NCBI RefSeq assembly: GCF_023554995.1
Contig: NZ_JAMJPK010000001.1
Coordinates: 558,001-622,000 of the forward strand
Direction: 5' to 3'
Source: Halomonas gemina
Lineage (GTDB): Bacteria > Pseudomonadota > Gammaproteobacteria > Pseudomonadales > Halomonadaceae
DNA: 64,000 nt
The translations under genes and the position numbers were made by a program. Shown piece after piece: positions 35,773 to 43,292 of the stretch. Position 1 is the stretch's first letter. Every line of letters starts with the position of its first letter. The notes beneath the pieces were generated by a model that worked only from the letters and a program-made list of their open reading frames with translations, did no database searches and had not been told where the DNA came from.

Positions 35773-36201
35773 TCAGGCTTGCTTGGAGGCCTTGGGCGCG
35801 GCTTCCTTGACGGCCTTGCTGGCGGTCTCGGTGGCTTCCTTGGCGCTTTCCTGGGCTTGCTTGACGCTGCTCTCGGTCAGCTTCTGGCTCTCCTGGACGA
35901 ACTCCTGCTGCAGGGCCACGACCTTCTCGGCATCGCCCTTGGCCCGCTCGGTCAGCTCCTTGGCGACCTTCTGCTGGCCTTCCAGGTAGCCCTTGAGGCC
36001 TTCGGCGTCCTTGACCTCGACCAGGCTGCGCAGCTGCGCCAGGCTCACGTCGCTGTAGGCCTTGGTGGCCTCGAGCTGGGCGTTGACCAGCTTCTCGGTG
36101 TAATCGACCGAGAGCGCGGCGAAGGCGCGGGCCGGGGCGAAGAAGGTCTCGAGCTGAGCGGTGTCGAACTGCTTGGTGTCGAATGCGAATGCGTTGGTCA
36201 T
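35773..36201 (-). CDS. Phasin (PHA granule protein), copy 2
   Basis: A 142-aa phasin nearly identical in the first 130 residues to copy 1. It differs in small substitutions (VDYTEKLVNAQLEATKAYSD, YLEGQQKVAKELTERAKGD) and ends KASKQA. It probably coats PHA granules. Start at 36199-36201 follows the same AGGTTCCC sequence as copy 1. The two copies may allow dosage or different expression. Confidence 0.88.
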   Translation of the reverse strand: MTNAFAFDTKQFDTAQLETFFAPARAFAALSVDYTEKLVNAQLEATKAYSDVSLAQLRSLVEVKDAEGLKGYLEGQQKVAKELTERAKGDAEKVVALQQEFVQESQKLTESSVKQAQESAKEATETASKAVKEAAPKASKQA

Positions 36202-36261
36202 GATGGGAACCTCCTGGGTTCTGGTGCCATGGAACGGGCGATCCCCGTCCTGATGCCCTGC

Positions 36262-36290
36262 ACGATAGCAGCCATTTTTGTGCAGTGCAA
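36262..36290 (-). promoter_or_regulatory. Candidate phasin 2 promoter with TTGCACTGCA motif
   Basis: TTGCAC, 17 nt, TATCGT on the minus strand, identical in this core to the copy at 34601-34629. Conservation between diverged duplicates supports function. Confidence 0.4.
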
Positions 36291-36373
36291 CATGGAGGTT
36301 GTGAAAAGCCATGAAAAGCTGTGACACCTTGTGATCAAGCGCCCGGCACGTCAGGCGCGGCGCGCCATGCGGC

Positions 36374-36559
36374 CAACCGCGAGCCGTTTCGCCAGCATTT
36401 GGCGGAAGGGCTGGTCGACGAGATCCTCCAGGCCACCACGGCGGGCTGGTGCTGGGCACGCCACGTTTCCAGCAGCAGGTGGCCGAGTTGCTGGGCCGAC
36501 GCAGCGTGCGCGGCACGCCGGGGCGCACGCCCAGGCGACCGCCGGAAGATATCGAATAA
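36374..36559 (+). pseudogene. RAYT 3'-end fragment B
   Basis: The sequence reads FRQHLAEGLVDEILQAT, then after a frameshift LGTPRFQQQVAELLGRRSVR, ending in a TAA at 36557-36559. This is the tail of a Y1 transposase without its HUH domain. The frameshift lies around 36445-36450. It stands immediately upstream of phasin gene 2, on the other strand. Confidence 0.65.
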
Positions 36560-36576
36560 AAGAAAGTAAGAAGAGG

Positions 36577-36617
36577 AAACAAAAACGCCAGCGGCCGGCA
36601 TCTCTGCCGGCCGCTGG
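36577..36617 (-). terminator. Rho-independent terminator of pilA
   Basis: On the minus strand a perfect 13-bp stem CCAGCGGCCGGCA/TGCCGGCCGCTGG (36588-36617, loop of 4) is followed by GCGTTTTTGTTT. It lies about 65 nt after the pilin stop. The stem belongs to the CCGGC hairpin family also found at 34831 and 35425. Confidence 0.8.
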
Positions 36618-36680
36618 TTGGTTCAGGCTAGGTGGGTAATGGGGGTCTGTCCCCGATTAGCCTCTAGCCTAAGAAAACAA

Positions 36681-37067
36681 TCACAAATTACTAATATCTA
36701 CGTCATCACCAAAGGTGTATGTAACTGTCGATGTAGTACTGCTATCACTCGGTAAAGTATATGTCCCTACAATGGTTGCATTAGCACTTGAAGTAGCAGC
36801 ATTGAATACCAATCCTTGGTCACAAGCAGAAGTGGTATAGGCAGTTGCTGCGCTGGAAGGATCAGAGTTGGCTATAATAGCCGTCCTAGCCGCCGCAATC
36901 TCCTGCTCACAAGCAGCCTCAGCAGCATTATCCTGATAGTTGGAATACTGCGGAATTGCAATCGCCGCCAGGATCCCGATAATCGCCACCACGATCAGCA
37001 GCTCGATCAGGGTAAAACCGCCCTGTGCTTTGTTCAGTTGGGTCTTCCGGTTCTTCAATTCGTTCAT
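36681..37067 (-). CDS. pilA: Type IV major pilin PilA-like
   Basis: A 128-aa prepilin. The 17-residue leader ends in Gly, followed by [20 protein letters not shown] with F+1 and E+5, the class III signal processed by the prepilin peptidase. Two cysteines (EAACEQ and SACDQG) could form a disulfide; the Ser/Thr/Ala-rich C-terminal half is the exposed globular part. The ATG at 37067 is preferred over upstream in-frame starts because it gives a normal-length leader and has AGGGACAGGA before it. Divergent from pilB. Confidence 0.93.
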   Translation of the reverse strand: MNELKNRKTQLNKAQGGFTLIELLIVVAIIGILAAIAIPQYSNYQDNAAEAACEQEIAAARTAIIANSDPSSAATAYTTSACDQGLVFNAATSSANATIVGTYTLPSDSSTTSTVTYTFGDDVDISNL

Positions 37068-37463
37068 CGTCCTGTCCCTTACTCGTTCGTTCCGCCGTGG
37101 CGCGTCTGGCATTGCCTTCTTCTGCTGCCCCGTGCGGGTGTGGATTGATGGTCGGGCCGCCGAGGGTTCCAAAAGAGCCTCACGCGCCCTGCCATCACTT
37201 CGCTACAACCTGCCTGTCGCGCGTCTCATCCCTGTAGGTCTAGCACCTTGGCCGCCGACCCTACGCTTACATTAAATTACGCTTTGCAACCCTGCAAGCA
37301 GTATTGTAGCCGACAGGCGCAAGGGTAGCATGAGCCTCATGCTGATGAATGAGCCAAGGTACGAGCAAAAGGTTGAAATGGCGTGGTTCCATGCTGGGCG
37401 GGGGGTGGCACCAGGGGCTAGAATCACCACAACCGACGAAGCTTGCTGCACCTGCGAGGCGCC
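37068..37463. other. 396-nt pilA-pilB divergent intergenic region
   Basis: The region carries the promoters for both pil directions. It contains an AT-rich patch around 37265-37310 (ACATTAAATTACG) about 200 nt from both starts. I see no repeat, RNA gene or convincing sigma-54 site. Confidence 0.4.
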
Positions 37464-39260
37464 ATGAACGACTACCGCCCCCCCTCACCCGAGATGCCCC
37501 CGGCCACGCCGGCGCCGGCGCCTTCACCGCTGCACGGCGCCACCCAGCGCAGCGGGCTGCGCGGGCTGGCCCGGCGCCTGGTCGCCGACGGCCTGCTCGG
37601 CGAGGCGGCGGCAGTGCGCGCCGAAAGCGAGGCGCGCGAGGCGGAGATGTCGCTGCTCGAGCACCTGATCGAGGCGGGCATGGTGCCGGCGCGCAAGGCC
37701 ACGCTGACCGCCGCCTGGGAGTATGGCCTGCCGATCATCGACCTGGACGCCATCCGCCTGGAGAGCCTGCCCCCCGCGGCGGACTACCCGGAGAAGATCC
37801 TGCGCCGGCTGGGCGTGCTGCCGCTGGTGCGCCACGGCCATCGGCTCACCGTGGCGGTGCCCTACCCCTCCACGCTGGCCTTGCTCGACGAGCTGCAGTT
37901 CGCCACCGGCCTCACGCCGGAGGGGGTGCTCTCCCCGGTGGACCAGCTCGGCCCGGTGCTCGAGAGCTACCTGGGCAGCAGCGAACGCCGCATGCTCGAC
38001 GAGCTGGGCGACGTCGACGACGCCGTGGGCGAGCTGGCCTATGACGAGGGCGTGGTGGACGCCTCCGACGAGCAGGCCGCGGTAGCCGCGGCCGGCGACG
38101 ACGCGCCCATCGTCAAGTTCGTCAACAAGATCCTGCTCGACGCCATTAACCGCGGCGCCTCGGACATCCACTTCGAGCCGTATGAGACCAGCTACCGGGT
38201 GCGCTTTCGCATCGACGGCATCCTCCACGACGTGGCCCACCCGCCCTTCGCCATGCGCACGCGTATCTCGGCGCGCCTCAAGGTGATGTCGCGGCTGGAT
38301 ATCTCGGAGCGCCGCCTGCCCCAGGATGGCGCCATCAAGCTCAAGCTCTCCACCACCCGCTCCATCGACTTTCGCGTCAACTCACTGCCCACGGTGTACG
38401 GCGAGAAGGTGGTGCTGCGTATCCTCGACCCCAGCTCGGCCCAGATGGGCATCGAGCAGCTGGGCTTCACCCCCGAGCAGCGCGAGATGTACGAGAGCGT
38501 GCTCGACGACCCCCAGGGCATGATACTGGTCACCGGGCCCACCGGCAGCGGCAAGACGGTGACCCTCTATACCGGCATCAATATCCTCAACCAGGTGGAA
38601 CGCAACATCTGCACCGCCGAGGACCCGGTAGAGATCAAGGTGCCGGGGGTCAACCAGGTGAACGTGCTGCCCAAGATCGGCCTGGACTTCGCCAGCGCCC
38701 TGCGCGCCTTCCTGCGCCAGGACCCGGACGTGGTGATGGTCGGCGAGATCCGCGACCTGGAGACCGCCGAGATCGCCGTCAAGGCCTCCCAGACCGGCCA
38801 CCTGGTGCTCTCCACCGTGCACACCAACTCGGCGGCGGAGACCCTCACGCGCCTGGCCAACATGGGGGTGGCGCCCTTCAATATCGCCAGCTCCGTGAGC
38901 CTGATCATCGCCCAGCGCCTGGCGCGGCGGCTGTGCAAGCGCTGCAAGCAGCCGGCGGACATCCCCCGCGAGGTGCTGCTGCAGCAGGGCTTCACCGAAG
39001 ACGAAGTGGCCGGCGCCACGATCTATGAGCCGGTGGGCTGCAAGCACTGCACCCAGGGCTTCAAGGGCCGGGTGGGCATCTACGAGGTAGTGCCGATCAG
39101 CGATGACATGAGCCACCTGATCATGACCAACGGCAACTCGCGAGACTTCGATACCCAGGCCCGCCAGGAGGGCCACCCGGACCTGCGCAGAAGCGGGCTT
39201 TTGAAGGTGATGCAGGGGCTGACCAGCCTGGCCGAGGTCAACCGGATAACGAAGGACTAG
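37464..39260 (+). CDS. pilB: Type IV pilus assembly ATPase PilB
   Basis: A 598-aa hexameric secretion ATPase powering pilus extension at the inner membrane. An N-terminal MshEN-like domain (about 70-170) is followed by the catalytic half: GPTGSGKTVTLYTG (Walker A), RAFLRQDPDVVMVGEIRD (Walker B), the TAEIAVKASQTGHLVLSTVHTN His box, and a tetracysteine zinc site (CKRCKQP and CKHC). ATG at 37464 fits the family. A 264-nt repeat-rich gap separates it from pilC. Confidence 0.96.
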   Translation: MNDYRPPSPEMPPATPAPAPSPLHGATQRSGLRGLARRLVADGLLGEAAAVRAESEAREAEMSLLEHLIEAGMVPARKATLTAAWEYGLPIIDLDAIRLESLPPAADYPEKILRRLGVLPLVRHGHRLTVAVPYPSTLALLDELQFATGLTPEGVLSPVDQLGPVLESYLGSSERRMLDELGDVDDAVGELAYDEGVVDASDEQAAVAAAGDDAPIVKFVNKILLDAINRGASDIHFEPYETSYRVRFRIDGILHDVAHPPFAMRTRISARLKVMSRLDISERRLPQDGAIKLKLSTTRSIDFRVNSLPTVYGEKVVLRILDPSSAQMGIEQLGFTPEQREMYESVLDDPQGMILVTGPTGSGKTVTLYTGINILNQVERNICTAEDPVEIKVPGVNQVNVLPKIGLDFASALRAFLRQDPDVVMVGEIRDLETAEIAVKASQTGHLVLSTVHTNSAAETLTRLANMGVAPFNIASSVSLIIAQRLARRLCKRCKQPADIPREVLLQQGFTEDEVAGATIYEPVGCKHCTQGFKGRVGIYEVVPISDDMSHLIMTNGNSRDFDTQARQEGHPDLRRSGLLKVMQGLTSLAEVNRITKD

Positions 39261-39282
39261 CGCCAAGCGGCCAAGAGCTTAT

Positions 39283-39418
39283 GGGGTCAGACCCCACCGT
39301 GGCTGTGGCAGACGACGTAACGCCGGCTACAGGGCCGTTGCGTGTGAGGGGTCTGACCCCATAAGCGAGCCCGAAGACGCCACGGGTGCCTTTGGGGTCA
39401 TGCCTGGGGTCAGACCCC
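39283..39418. repeat. Cluster of three GGGGTC(A/T)GACCCC palindromes
   Basis: Cores at 39283-39295, 39348-39360 and 39406-39418, plus a half-site TTGGGGTCA at 39391. They fill most of the pilB-pilC gap and are spaced about 60 nt apart, unlike the compact pairs elsewhere. Confidence 0.85.
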
Positions 39419-39448
39419 ACGACCATTGCCTAGCGGCTGGCGGGGCTC

Positions 39449-39501
39449 TTGAGCAGCCAGGGTATCTTGGCAGCTTGGCGCTTGGCAGCTTGGCTGCTCA
39501 A
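39449..39501. repeat. Hairpin-flanked CTTGGCAG/CTTGGCG short repeats before pilC
   Basis: TTGAGCAGCC (39449-39458) and GGCTGCTCAA (39492-39501) are perfect 10-bp inverted repeats. They enclose CTTGGCAGCTTGGCGCTTGG, a short version of the GCTTGGC arrays at 40877 and 42483. It lies just before the pilC start. Confidence 0.7.
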
Positions 39502-39524
39502 CCATAACGCAGGGACGGGAACCT

Positions 39525-40775
39525 ATGAACATGGCAACGCAACCCCTGAGCAAGTCGCAGCGCAAGCACCAGAAGCTGAAGCTCTACCGCTGGCGCTGGA
39601 CGGGCATGGGGCCCAACGGGCGCAAGGTCGCCGGGGAGATCATCGCCACGAAGCGAGCAGAGGTGGAGAAGGTGCTCGCCGGGCAGAACATCGTGGTCAA
39701 GCAGATCCGCCGCAAGAGCGGGTTCGGCAGTGGCATGGGCACGATCAAGCCGCGCGACATCATGCTCTTCGCCCGCCAGATGGCGACCATGATTCGCGCC
39801 GGGGTGCCGGTTCTGCAGGCCTTCCAGGTGGTGGCGGAGAGCCTCAAGAAGCCGGCGATGAGCGCGCTGGTGCAGGAGCTGATGAATGACGTGGCGGCCG
39901 GGGCGAGCTTCTCCGAGGCGCTCAGGCGCCACCCCCAGCACTTCGACCGGCTGTTCGCCAACATGGTGGAGGCCGGGGAGCAGTCCGGCTCGCTGGATCG
40001 CATGCTCGAGCGCGTGGCGGCCTACAAGGAGAAGATGGAGTCGCTCAAAAGCCGCGTGAAGAAGGCCCTGTGGTACCCGGCGGCGGTGATCTCGGTGGGC
40101 ATGGCCGTGACGGCCCTGCTGCTGATCAAGGTGGTGCCGCAGTTCGAGAGCCTCTTCCACGGCTTCGGCGCCGAGTTGCCCGCGCCGACCCGCATCACCA
40201 TCGCGCTTTCGGAGTTCGCCCAGCAGTACTGGTGGTGGGGGGTACTAGGCCTGGTGGCCTTCGTGTTCTTCCTGCGCACCGCCATGAAGCGCTCCGAGGC
40301 CTTCCGCTACCGCATGCATGCCTTCTCGCTGCGCATCCCGGTGATCGGCGATATCCTCGACAAGTCCTCGGTGGCGCGCTATTCGCGCACCCTGGCGACC
40401 ACCTTCGGCGCCGGGGTGCCGCTGGTGGAGGCGCTGGAGACCGCCCAGGGGGCCGCAGGCAACATGGTCTACGAGCGCGCCATCGCCCAGATCCGCGAGG
40501 ACGTGTCCAGCGGCCAGCAATTGAACTTCGCCATGCGCATGACCGAGCAGTTCCCGGCGCTGGCGGTGCAGATGGTGGGCATCGGCGAGGAGGCCGGTTC
40601 GCTCGACGCCATGCTCAACCGGGTGGCGGACTACTACGAGGAAGAGGTCGACAACAAGGTGGATACCCTCACCTCGCTGCTCGAGCCCTTCATCATCGTG
40701 GTGCTGGGCGTGCTGGTCGGCGGCCTGGTGGTCTCCATGTACCTGCCGATCTTCGAGCTGGGGAGTGTCATCTAG
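39525..40775 (+). CDS. pilC: Type IV pilus inner-membrane platform protein PilC
   Basis: A 416-aa type II secretion F-family membrane protein, with two T2SSF domains (about 80-205 and 280-405) and three transmembrane helices. MLFARQMATMIRAGVPVLQA and SRTLATTFGAGVPLVEALET are the repeat starts, and NNVDTLTSLLEP-like VDNKVDTLTSLLEPFIIVVL closes the second. It anchors PilB. The stop codon overlaps the first unit of a tandem array. pilD, usually next, is absent here. Confidence 0.95.
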   Translation: MNMATQPLSKSQRKHQKLKLYRWRWTGMGPNGRKVAGEIIATKRAEVEKVLAGQNIVVKQIRRKSGFGSGMGTIKPRDIMLFARQMATMIRAGVPVLQAFQVVAESLKKPAMSALVQELMNDVAAGASFSEALRRHPQHFDRLFANMVEAGEQSGSLDRMLERVAAYKEKMESLKSRVKKALWYPAAVISVGMAVTALLLIKVVPQFESLFHGFGAELPAPTRITIALSEFAQQYWWWGVLGLVAFVFFLRTAMKRSEAFRYRMHAFSLRIPVIGDILDKSSVARYSRTLATTFGAGVPLVEALETAQGAAGNMVYERAIAQIREDVSSGQQLNFAMRMTEQFPALAVQMVGIGEEAGSLDAMLNRVADYYEEEVDNKVDTLTSLLEPFIIVVLGVLVGGLVVSMYLPIFELGSVI

Positions 40776-40822
40776 CGCCGAGCGCCGAGCGCCGAGCGCC
40801 GAGCGCCGAGCGCCGAGCGCCG
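40774..40822. repeat. Tandem array, 7 copies of AGCGCCG
   Basis: Seven uninterrupted 7-nt units, overlapping the pilC stop codon. The complement is a one-base variant (GCTCGGC) of the GCTTGGC unit found nearby, so it is an inverted, diverged relative of the neighbouring arrays. Confidence 0.9.
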
Positions 40823-40876
40823 AGCGGGATGATGGCTCCGCCCGTCATGGTGTCAAGCCGCCTGGCCGCCTGGCTT

Positions 40877-40957
40877 GCTTGGCGGCTTGGCGGCTTGGCG
40901 GCTTGGCTGCTTGGCTGCTTGGCTGCTTGGCTGCTTGGCTGCTTGGCTTGCTTGGCT
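40877..40957. repeat. Tandem array of GCTTGGCG / GCTTGGCT 8-mers
   Basis: Three GCTTGGCG units, six GCTTGGCT units, one inserted T and a further unit. It ends 2 nt before the L,D-transpeptidase stop codon on the other strand. Such arrays vary in copy number between strains. Confidence 0.9.
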
Positions 40958-40959
40958 GC

Positions 40960-41478
40960 TTAATCATGCAGCCAGACCGGCGTACCCGGCACGGTGATCT
41001 CGAACAGTGCCAGCAGCTCACTATCGCGCAGCCGAATGCAGCCATGGGAGCGGGCAACACCCATGGGCTCGCTGGGCGGGGTGCCGTGCAGGTAGATGTA
41101 GCGCCGCTGGGAATCGACGCTTCCGCCGCGGTTGCGGCCGGGCTCCAGGCCGCTGAGCCAGAGGATGCGGGAAAGGATCCAGTCGCGCCCCGGGTGCTCG
41201 GCGGCCAGCGCCGCGCTGTAGACCTCGCCGGTGGGCCGGCGGCCGCGGTAGACGGTGCCGGGCGGATTGCCCGCGCCGATGGCGGCACGCACATGATGCC
41301 AGCCCAGCGGCGTGGCGCCGCTGCCCTCCTCCTCCCCGGTGCCGTTGGCGGCCGTGGAGACCGCGCAAGACCACTCGACCTCGCGCCCCCGCCAGACGCT
41401 CAGCCGCTGGGCGCTAGTATCGATCTCAAGCCACCGCCCTTCCTCCGGCGGCAGTTCGGTAAGCAGCGGGGTGCGCAT
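40960..41478 (-). CDS. L,D-transpeptidase (YkuD family)
   Basis: A 172-aa protein with the YkuD catalytic signature: YIYLHGTPP and SHGCIRL, with the nucleophile Cys in SHGC. No signal peptide is seen, in contrast to periplasmic Ldt enzymes; relatives of this short form are common in gammaproteobacteria. It would catalyse 3-3 crosslinking or anchor proteins to peptidoglycan, or act on dipeptides. Its start overlaps the psrA stop by one base, so it is cotranscribed with psrA. Confidence 0.85.
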   Translation of the reverse strand: MRTPLLTELPPEEGRWLEIDTSAQRLSVWRGREVEWSCAVSTAANGTGEEEGSGATPLGWHHVRAAIGAGNPPGTVYRGRRPTGEVYSAALAAEHPGRDWILSRILWLSGLEPGRNRGGSVDSQRRYIYLHGTPPSEPMGVARSHGCIRLRDSELLALFEITVPGTPVWLHD

Positions 41479-42146
41479 CAGCCCGCCTCGCGCTGGGCCG
41501 GGGTGGGCTCGGGCAGCGGCGCGTTCATGGCCGCCACCACCACCGGGCGAAGGCGCCGCACCAGGTCGCGCACGCTGACGTGCTCGCCGTAGTCCTTCTC
41601 GGCGATGTCGCGCAGGGCATCGAGGCCGGAGAGGGTGAAGATCACCGTGCCCAGCATGAAGTGCAGCCGCCAGAAGCGCTCGGCATCGGGTAGCTCCGGG
41701 GTGGCCTGGCGCACCAATTCCGTAAAGCGGGTGAAGACGCTGCCGTACTCCTCCTGGATATAGCGGCGCAGGTGGCCCTGGGCCTGGCTGTAGGCGAGCC
41801 CCAGCAGGCGCATGAACACCTTGAGGCTGTGGCGCTCCGCCGGCACCTCGAGCACGCTGCGCGCCATGGTCTCCAGCAGCTCCTCCAGCGGGATGACGCC
41901 GCCCGCGTGGCGCGCCTCGAGCTCGTCGAGGGCCGCGTGGAAGCGCACGGTGAAGGGGTCGAGGTAGCGCGCGAACACCGCCTGGATCAGCGACTTCTTG
42001 GAGCCGAAGTGGTAGTTGACCGCCGCCAGGTTGACCTTGGCCTTGCTGGTGATGTTGCGCAGCGAGGTCTCGGCGAAGCCACGTTCGGCGAACAGCACCT
42101 CGGCGGTATCGAGGATGCGCGTGACGGTGTCGGGCTGCTGGGCCAT
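41478..42146 (-). CDS. psrA: TetR-family fatty-acid regulator PsrA
   Basis: About 222 aa. The N-terminal HTH (AERGFAETSLRNITSKAKVN, then AAVNYHFGSKKSLIQAVFAR) is almost the Pseudomonas PsrA sequence. The ligand domain retains FMRLLGLAYSQAQGHLRRYI and FWRLHFMLGTVIFTLSGLDA. PsrA senses long-chain fatty acids and controls beta-oxidation and rpoS. Start chosen at ATG 42146 (MAQQPDTVT) because the candidate PsrA operator lies at 42169-42182 upstream. Adjacent and divergent to lexA, as in Pseudomonas aeruginosa. Confidence 0.9.
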   Translation of the reverse strand: MAQQPDTVTRILDTAEVLFAERGFAETSLRNITSKAKVNLAAVNYHFGSKKSLIQAVFARYLDPFTVRFHAALDELEARHAGGVIPLEELLETMARSVLEVPAERHSLKVFMRLLGLAYSQAQGHLRRYIQEEYGSVFTRFTELVRQATPELPDAERFWRLHFMLGTVIFTLSGLDALRDIAEKDYGEHVSVRDLVRRLRPVVVAAMNAPLPEPTPAQREAG

Positions 42147-42168
42147 GGGCGACGGCTCCACGTCATTG

Positions 42169-42182
42169 GAAACAGATGTTTG
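42169..42182 (-). promoter_or_regulatory. Candidate PsrA operator (autoregulation)
   Basis: GAAACAGATGTTTG matches the reported PsrA motif (G/C)AAAC-N2-4-GTTTG with a 4-nt spacer. It lies 23 nt upstream of the psrA start codon, as expected for self-repression. A second reversed motif GTTTGAAAC is at 42241-42249. Confidence 0.65.
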
Positions 42183-42279
42183 AATGTCATCAAAGTGTAT
42201 GACAGCCATGGGCGCGGCTCAATGCCGCAGGGAGCTGGGTGTTTGAAACGGGGTCGAGCACCGAGAGACGAGTGCTTAC

Positions 42280-42450
42280 TGTGGGAGCGACGATTCGGCG
42301 CTCAGACTGTAGATCGCGTTGGCATTCCTGTGGGAGCGATCTTCAGATCGCGATGGCGCCGCCAGGCGCCCAAGACAATCCCACCGATGCTCCGCGACGG
42401 ATCGGGAACAGAGTCGAGTCGCCTATCGCGCAATAAATTGCGCTCCCACA
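42280..42450. repeat. TGTGGGAGCG-bounded interspersed repeat, copy 2
   Basis: Starts CTGTGGGAGCGACGATTCGG, has an internal second TGTGGGAGCG at 42330, and ends with GCGCAATAAATTGCGCTCCC followed by ACAAGGAACT. Shares ends and interior with 2631-2752. It fills most of the psrA-lexA gap. Confidence 0.75.
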
Positions 42451-42482
42451 AGGAACTATCGACCCTCTTCTTCCGCCTTTGC

Positions 42483-42524
42483 GCTTGGCGCTTGGCGCTT
42501 GGCGCTTGGCGCTTGGCGCTTGGC
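42483..42524. repeat. Tandem array, 6 copies of GCTTGGC
   Basis: Six perfect 7-nt units followed by ACTTTTACTGG. It ends 24 nt before the SOS box of lexA. A copy-number change here would alter the spacing between the upstream repeat and the lexA promoter. Confidence 0.9.
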
Positions 42525-42548
42525 ACTTTTACTGGACAGAAAGACATG

Positions 42549-42564
42549 CTGTATACTTGATCAG
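42549..42564 (+). promoter_or_regulatory. Probable LexA (SOS) box before lexA
   Basis: CTGTATACTTGATCAG fits CTGT-N8-ACAG with one mismatch. It contains the likely -10 TATACT (42552-42557), so LexA binding would block RNA polymerase. It lies 51 nt upstream of the lexA ATG. Confidence 0.65.
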
Positions 42565-42614
42565 ACGCGTGGCGAGACGCTCGCCACTCCCTGGTTACCG
42601 ACCCTGGAGGTCCT

Positions 42615-43268
42615 ATGAGTCGCTCCCTCACGGCCCGGCAGCAGAACGTGTACGACTTCATCGTCAAGACCATGAACGAGCTGGGCTACCCGCCGACCCG
42701 GGCGGAGATCTCCCGGGCGCTGGGGTTCAAGTCGGCCAATGCCGCCGAGGAGCACCTGCGCGCCCTGGAGCGCAAGGGCGCGATCAAGGTGATCCGCGGC
42801 ACCTCGCGGGGCATCCGCCTGCCCGCCCAGGAGCCGGAGGCCGCCAACGACGAGGGGCTGGACGAGCCGGCCCAGGGCCTGCCGATCATCGGCGAGGTGG
42901 CCGCGGGTAGCCCGATCCTCGCCGCCGAGCACATCGACCGCTACTGCCCGCTGCCGCCGGAGTACTTCACCCCGCGGGCCGACTACCTGCTGCGGGTGCG
43001 CGGCCTCTCCATGAAGGATGCCGGCATCCTCGAGGGCGACCTGCTGGCGGTGCACCGCACCGAGCGCATCCGCGACGGCCAGATCGTGGTGGCGCGCCTG
43101 GAGGACGAGGTCACCGTCAAGCGCTTCCACCGCCAGGGCCATGTGGTCACCCTGGAGGCCGAGAACCCCGATTTCGCGCCCATCGAGGTGGACCTGCGCC
43201 ATGACCCGCTGGAGATCGAGGGCATCGGCGTGGGCGTGATCCGCGGCGGCAGCGGCCAGGCGCTCTGA
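42615..43268 (+). CDS. lexA: LexA repressor
   Basis: A 217-aa SOS repressor and self-cleaving protease. The N-terminal winged helix includes [22 protein letters not shown]; the cleavage site is A97-G98 in GEVAAGSP, with nucleophile Ser132 ([10 protein letters not shown]) and general-base Lys169 (DEVTVKRF). GGAGG precedes the ATG. dinB starts 24 nt downstream, so the two are probably cotranscribed and SOS-induced together. Confidence 0.97.
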   Translation: MSRSLTARQQNVYDFIVKTMNELGYPPTRAEISRALGFKSANAAEEHLRALERKGAIKVIRGTSRGIRLPAQEPEAANDEGLDEPAQGLPIIGEVAAGSPILAAEHIDRYCPLPPEYFTPRADYLLRVRGLSMKDAGILEGDLLAVHRTERIRDGQIVVARLEDEVTVKRFHRQGHVVTLEAENPDFAPIEVDLRHDPLEIEGIGVGVIRGGSGQAL

Positions 43269-43292
43269 GCGAGGCCGGCGGCCCCTCGCCCC

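Larger units (their letters stand above)
35693..36505. repeat. Segmental duplication unit B (phasin plus RAYT fragment)
   Basis: Homologous to 34034-34835 from the 3' hairpins to the RAYT remnant. The hairpin arms here are perfect. After 36505 this copy continues into the true RAYT C-terminus, which unit A lacks. Confidence 0.85.

Noticed and set aside
37406..37421. TGGCAC as a sigma-54 site for pilB
   Set aside because: The GC of the -12 element is two bases off the required spacing, so it does not fit TGGCAC-N5-TTGC.
40774..40957. Direct repeats considered as a CRISPR array
   Set aside because: Units are 7-8 nt and contiguous with no spacers, so this is a minisatellite; no cas genes occur.
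40765..41592. Protein reading with repeated SAERRAP/GCLAAWLLGCL motifs
   Set aside because: The residues are translations of the AGCGCCG and GCTTGGC arrays followed by antisense L,D-transpeptidase sequence.
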